From assembly GCA_000969725.1 (NCBI GenBank), contig JXSR01S034998.1: 21,379 bases of DNA; one strand, 5' to 3'. This DNA is from Ophiothrix spiculata (Eukaryota; Echinodermata; Ophiuroidea; Amphilepidida; Ophiotrichidae). The position numbers and the translations under genes are program-made. Numbering within the stretch: position 1 is the stretch's first letter; the number at the start of each line of letters is the position of its first letter. The notes beneath the pieces are model-generated. The model saw nothing but the letters and a program-made list of their open reading frames with translations, did no database searches and was not told the origin of the DNA. This document shows positions 19,618-21,379 of this stretch, piece by piece.

Positions 19618-20733
19618 TGTTTGTTTTGAAATCTTTACCATCATTAATGTAAGAAATATAATATTTTTCACATTTGTTAATGGATGGTGTACTGATAAAT
19701 AAAGTATTGTCATCAGCTGGTCCTTGCATTTTGTTGAATTAGTTACAAACAAATATATTATTTGTTGTTAGAAATTTGTCAATTTTCCTCCCATCGTATA
19801 TATTTTAAAAATTTCACAATCTTAGTATGTTATAATAAAGGAATATTGAATCCTATTTACTGGGTATTGTTATATATTATAGCACTACTAAAGGCCCAGA
19901 TTGCTTAGTTTTAGCTCCATTTAATCAAGAGATTGTTATTATTATCAGTTATATTTGTATTATCTTGAATTAAATTTGCTGGGGTAAAATTTGTGACATT
20001 TTTGCACATACCAAAGTTGTGTACACTTTATTATTGGTGCCGGATATTATTATCACTATGTACATTGTACATTTATTGTACCAGAATTGATAAAACAATG
20101 AGTAGTGTTGTTCTTAGAGTGACTCCCTTAATAGTAGGGCTGGGCGTATGGATATTTTATATAATTATATATATATAGGGCTGAGCATTTAAATATACAT
20201 TATAGGGACCATACGAGTAGTGTGTTTAGTAGTTATAATTTCAGTTGATGTTTGAAAGCAGTAGTGCATGAGTGCGGTGAACAGAATTATTTTTTAAATA
20301 CAATTTTGAAATGTGAAGTGTAGTGAATTAATTGGAACAATATTTTGTATCTTTCTTCATATGTTTTTCTTTGTAAATTGTGCTCTAAGCAGTCAGAAAT
20401 GAAAGGATAGAAATGATAAAGTGGATTATTAATTAAGTGCTTGTTGTATGCTTGCGCCAGTATAAGCCATTCCCAAGTAAAATGCAATAGAAGTTGAGTT
20501 GTTATGTAAAAATTGGCTGTAGGAGGGATAGAAAATTCTTTCAGTTTAAAGTAGTACGATTGGTTCATAAATTGAAATACGGATACAAGAATGTCAGAAT
20601 CATGGGCATTATCCAGTAATTGAAATGTTTGAATTTGATCATGTTTTTCTGCGGCTTTTTAACAGGGCCATGATGCTTTTGTCTTGCTGGAGTCAGTATG
20701 AAAATTAATTGGTAGCAGAGACTGAGCAGGAAT

Positions 20734-20883
20734 TAAGCCTCAGTCACACATCAATGTATAGAGCCCAAGGTACACTTAACGTACATTATTTCGGTCATAG
20801 ATATACATGTATATGGAATACCCAAACAATGTATGTTAGGCGTACTTTTGGACTTTTATACTTTATTGTTTGACTGAGTCTTA
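20734..20883. mobile_element. Fold-back MITE, 150 bp
   Basis: Almost the whole element is two inverted arms of about 50-55 bp. The left arm begins TAAGCCTCAGTCACACA and includes CCCAAGGTACACTTAACGTA; the right arm, reverse-complemented, begins TAAGACTCAGTCAAACA and includes CCAAAAGTACGCCTAACATA. A short loop with palindromic ATATACATGTATAT sits between. A TA-type target is possible. RNA across it would form a strong stem. Confidence 0.75.
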
Positions 20884-21133
20884 GAGTTTGTCTTTTGCAC
20901 ATGATAGTAATTTGTACCACTCATTTGAAAGTGTAGAACATTGTTTTTTGAATATAAAATGTTGAAATGCATTTGAAGAATGCACATGTACCTGTTTTGC
21001 ATACACGATCCATGCATTCTAATCCCTACTACATGTCCATTCTACTGTTTCAAGCAAGTAAAATCACTGAAGCTTGTGCCGAAGTTGGGGTGCAGTCTTG
21101 CCTTATTTGGATCAGAGGTGAACATACTATTTT

Positions 21134-21379
21134 GGGTATTTTGTATACTACCAAAGTCCAAGGTATAAATAGTATATCTTGGATTTTGGTCAAATGCAAA
21201 ATTGCGTGGGTACATTTTGACCCAGAAGTAAATTTAGTCTTGAAATAAAATTGATTTCGGGTATTTTGTATACTACCAATGTGCAAGATATAAATACTGC
21301 ATTTTGGTCAAATGCAAAATTATGTGGGTACATTTTGTCCCAGAATTATAGCTTGCTTGAAATAAAATTGATAACAGTT
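21134..21379 (+). repeat. Tandem 125-bp repeat carrying poly(A) signals
   Basis: The unit starting GGGTATTTTGTATACTACCA at 21134 repeats at 21259 and runs to the window edge. Each unit contains TTTTGGTCAAATGCAAAATT, GTGGGTACATTTTG, CCCAGAA and ends CTTGAAATAAAATTGAT, so each carries one AATAAA (21244, 21361). More units may follow outside the window. Confidence 0.85.

Larger units (their letters stand above)
14554..21379 (+). other. HIPK 3' UTR and downstream sequence
   Basis: After the stop codon the sequence turns strongly A/T-rich with no further coding signal on either strand. Candidate AATAAA signals occur at 15589, 16066, 16880 (followed by a GT-rich stretch), 21244 and 21361, among others, so the transcript end cannot be fixed. 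Vertebrate HIPK2 mRNAs are known to have very long 3' UTRs, and much of this could be transcribed. Inserted elements (15992-16425, 17205-17390, 20734-20883), a homopolymer junction (18356), a minisatellite (19492) and a terminal tandem repeat (21134) are listed separately. The remaining stretches show nothing recognisable. Confidence 0.7.

Overview
This window is animal nuclear DNA: AT-rich, intron-rich, and crowded with short non-autonomous transposons and SINE-like repeats. It carries one recognisable gene, on the + strand: the 3' half of a homeodomain-interacting protein kinase (HIPK, HIPK1/2/3-like). The kinase domain and earlier exons lie upstream of the window. The encoded C-terminal region aligns by eye, in order, with what I remember of vertebrate HIPK2: a QP-rich 'SLQIQP' block, an 'SPWQQ...IPET...W' block, the basic 'SPQKSKRVR' block, the SUMO-interacting 'IITISSDSE' block, the 'NVVSCLTIQDTP' block, a Q/H-rich linker, and a 'YP(V/L)SP.K...YPY' tail. 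The repeat load and divergence suggest a marine invertebrate, perhaps an echinoderm or another invertebrate deuterostome. That placement is a guess.

Layout: 1-3553 is intron with a fold-back element, a nested pair of DNA elements and a SINE-like sequence. Coding exons follow at 3554-3655, 4927-5115, 6216-6340, 7856-8149, 9444-9597, 10269-10447 or 11786-11964 (duplicate copies), and 13296-14553. All junctions have AG/GT sites and compatible phases. Using one copy of the duplicated exon, the reading frame is 2301 nt (766 codons plus stop). From 14554 to the window end is A/T-rich 3' UTR and downstream sequence with several inserted elements, a 21-bp minisatellite and a terminal tandem repeat that carries poly(A) signals.

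The most interesting feature is a tandem duplication of about 0.9 kb (9545-10453 and 11061-11970). It copies the 3' end of one exon, a whole intron and the complete 179-nt exon encoding the SUMO-interacting motif. The two copies of that exon encode identical protein and differ at only two synonymous sites, while the neighbouring intron differs at roughly 8% of sites. The phases dictate that exactly one copy can be used: joining both, or skipping both, brings a stop almost at once. This is either a pair of forced mutually exclusive but redundant exons (a possible splicing switch for truncated or NMD-targeted HIPK) or two haplotypes wrongly placed in tandem by the assembly.

I found no RNA genes, CRISPR arrays, retroviral elements or second protein-coding gene.
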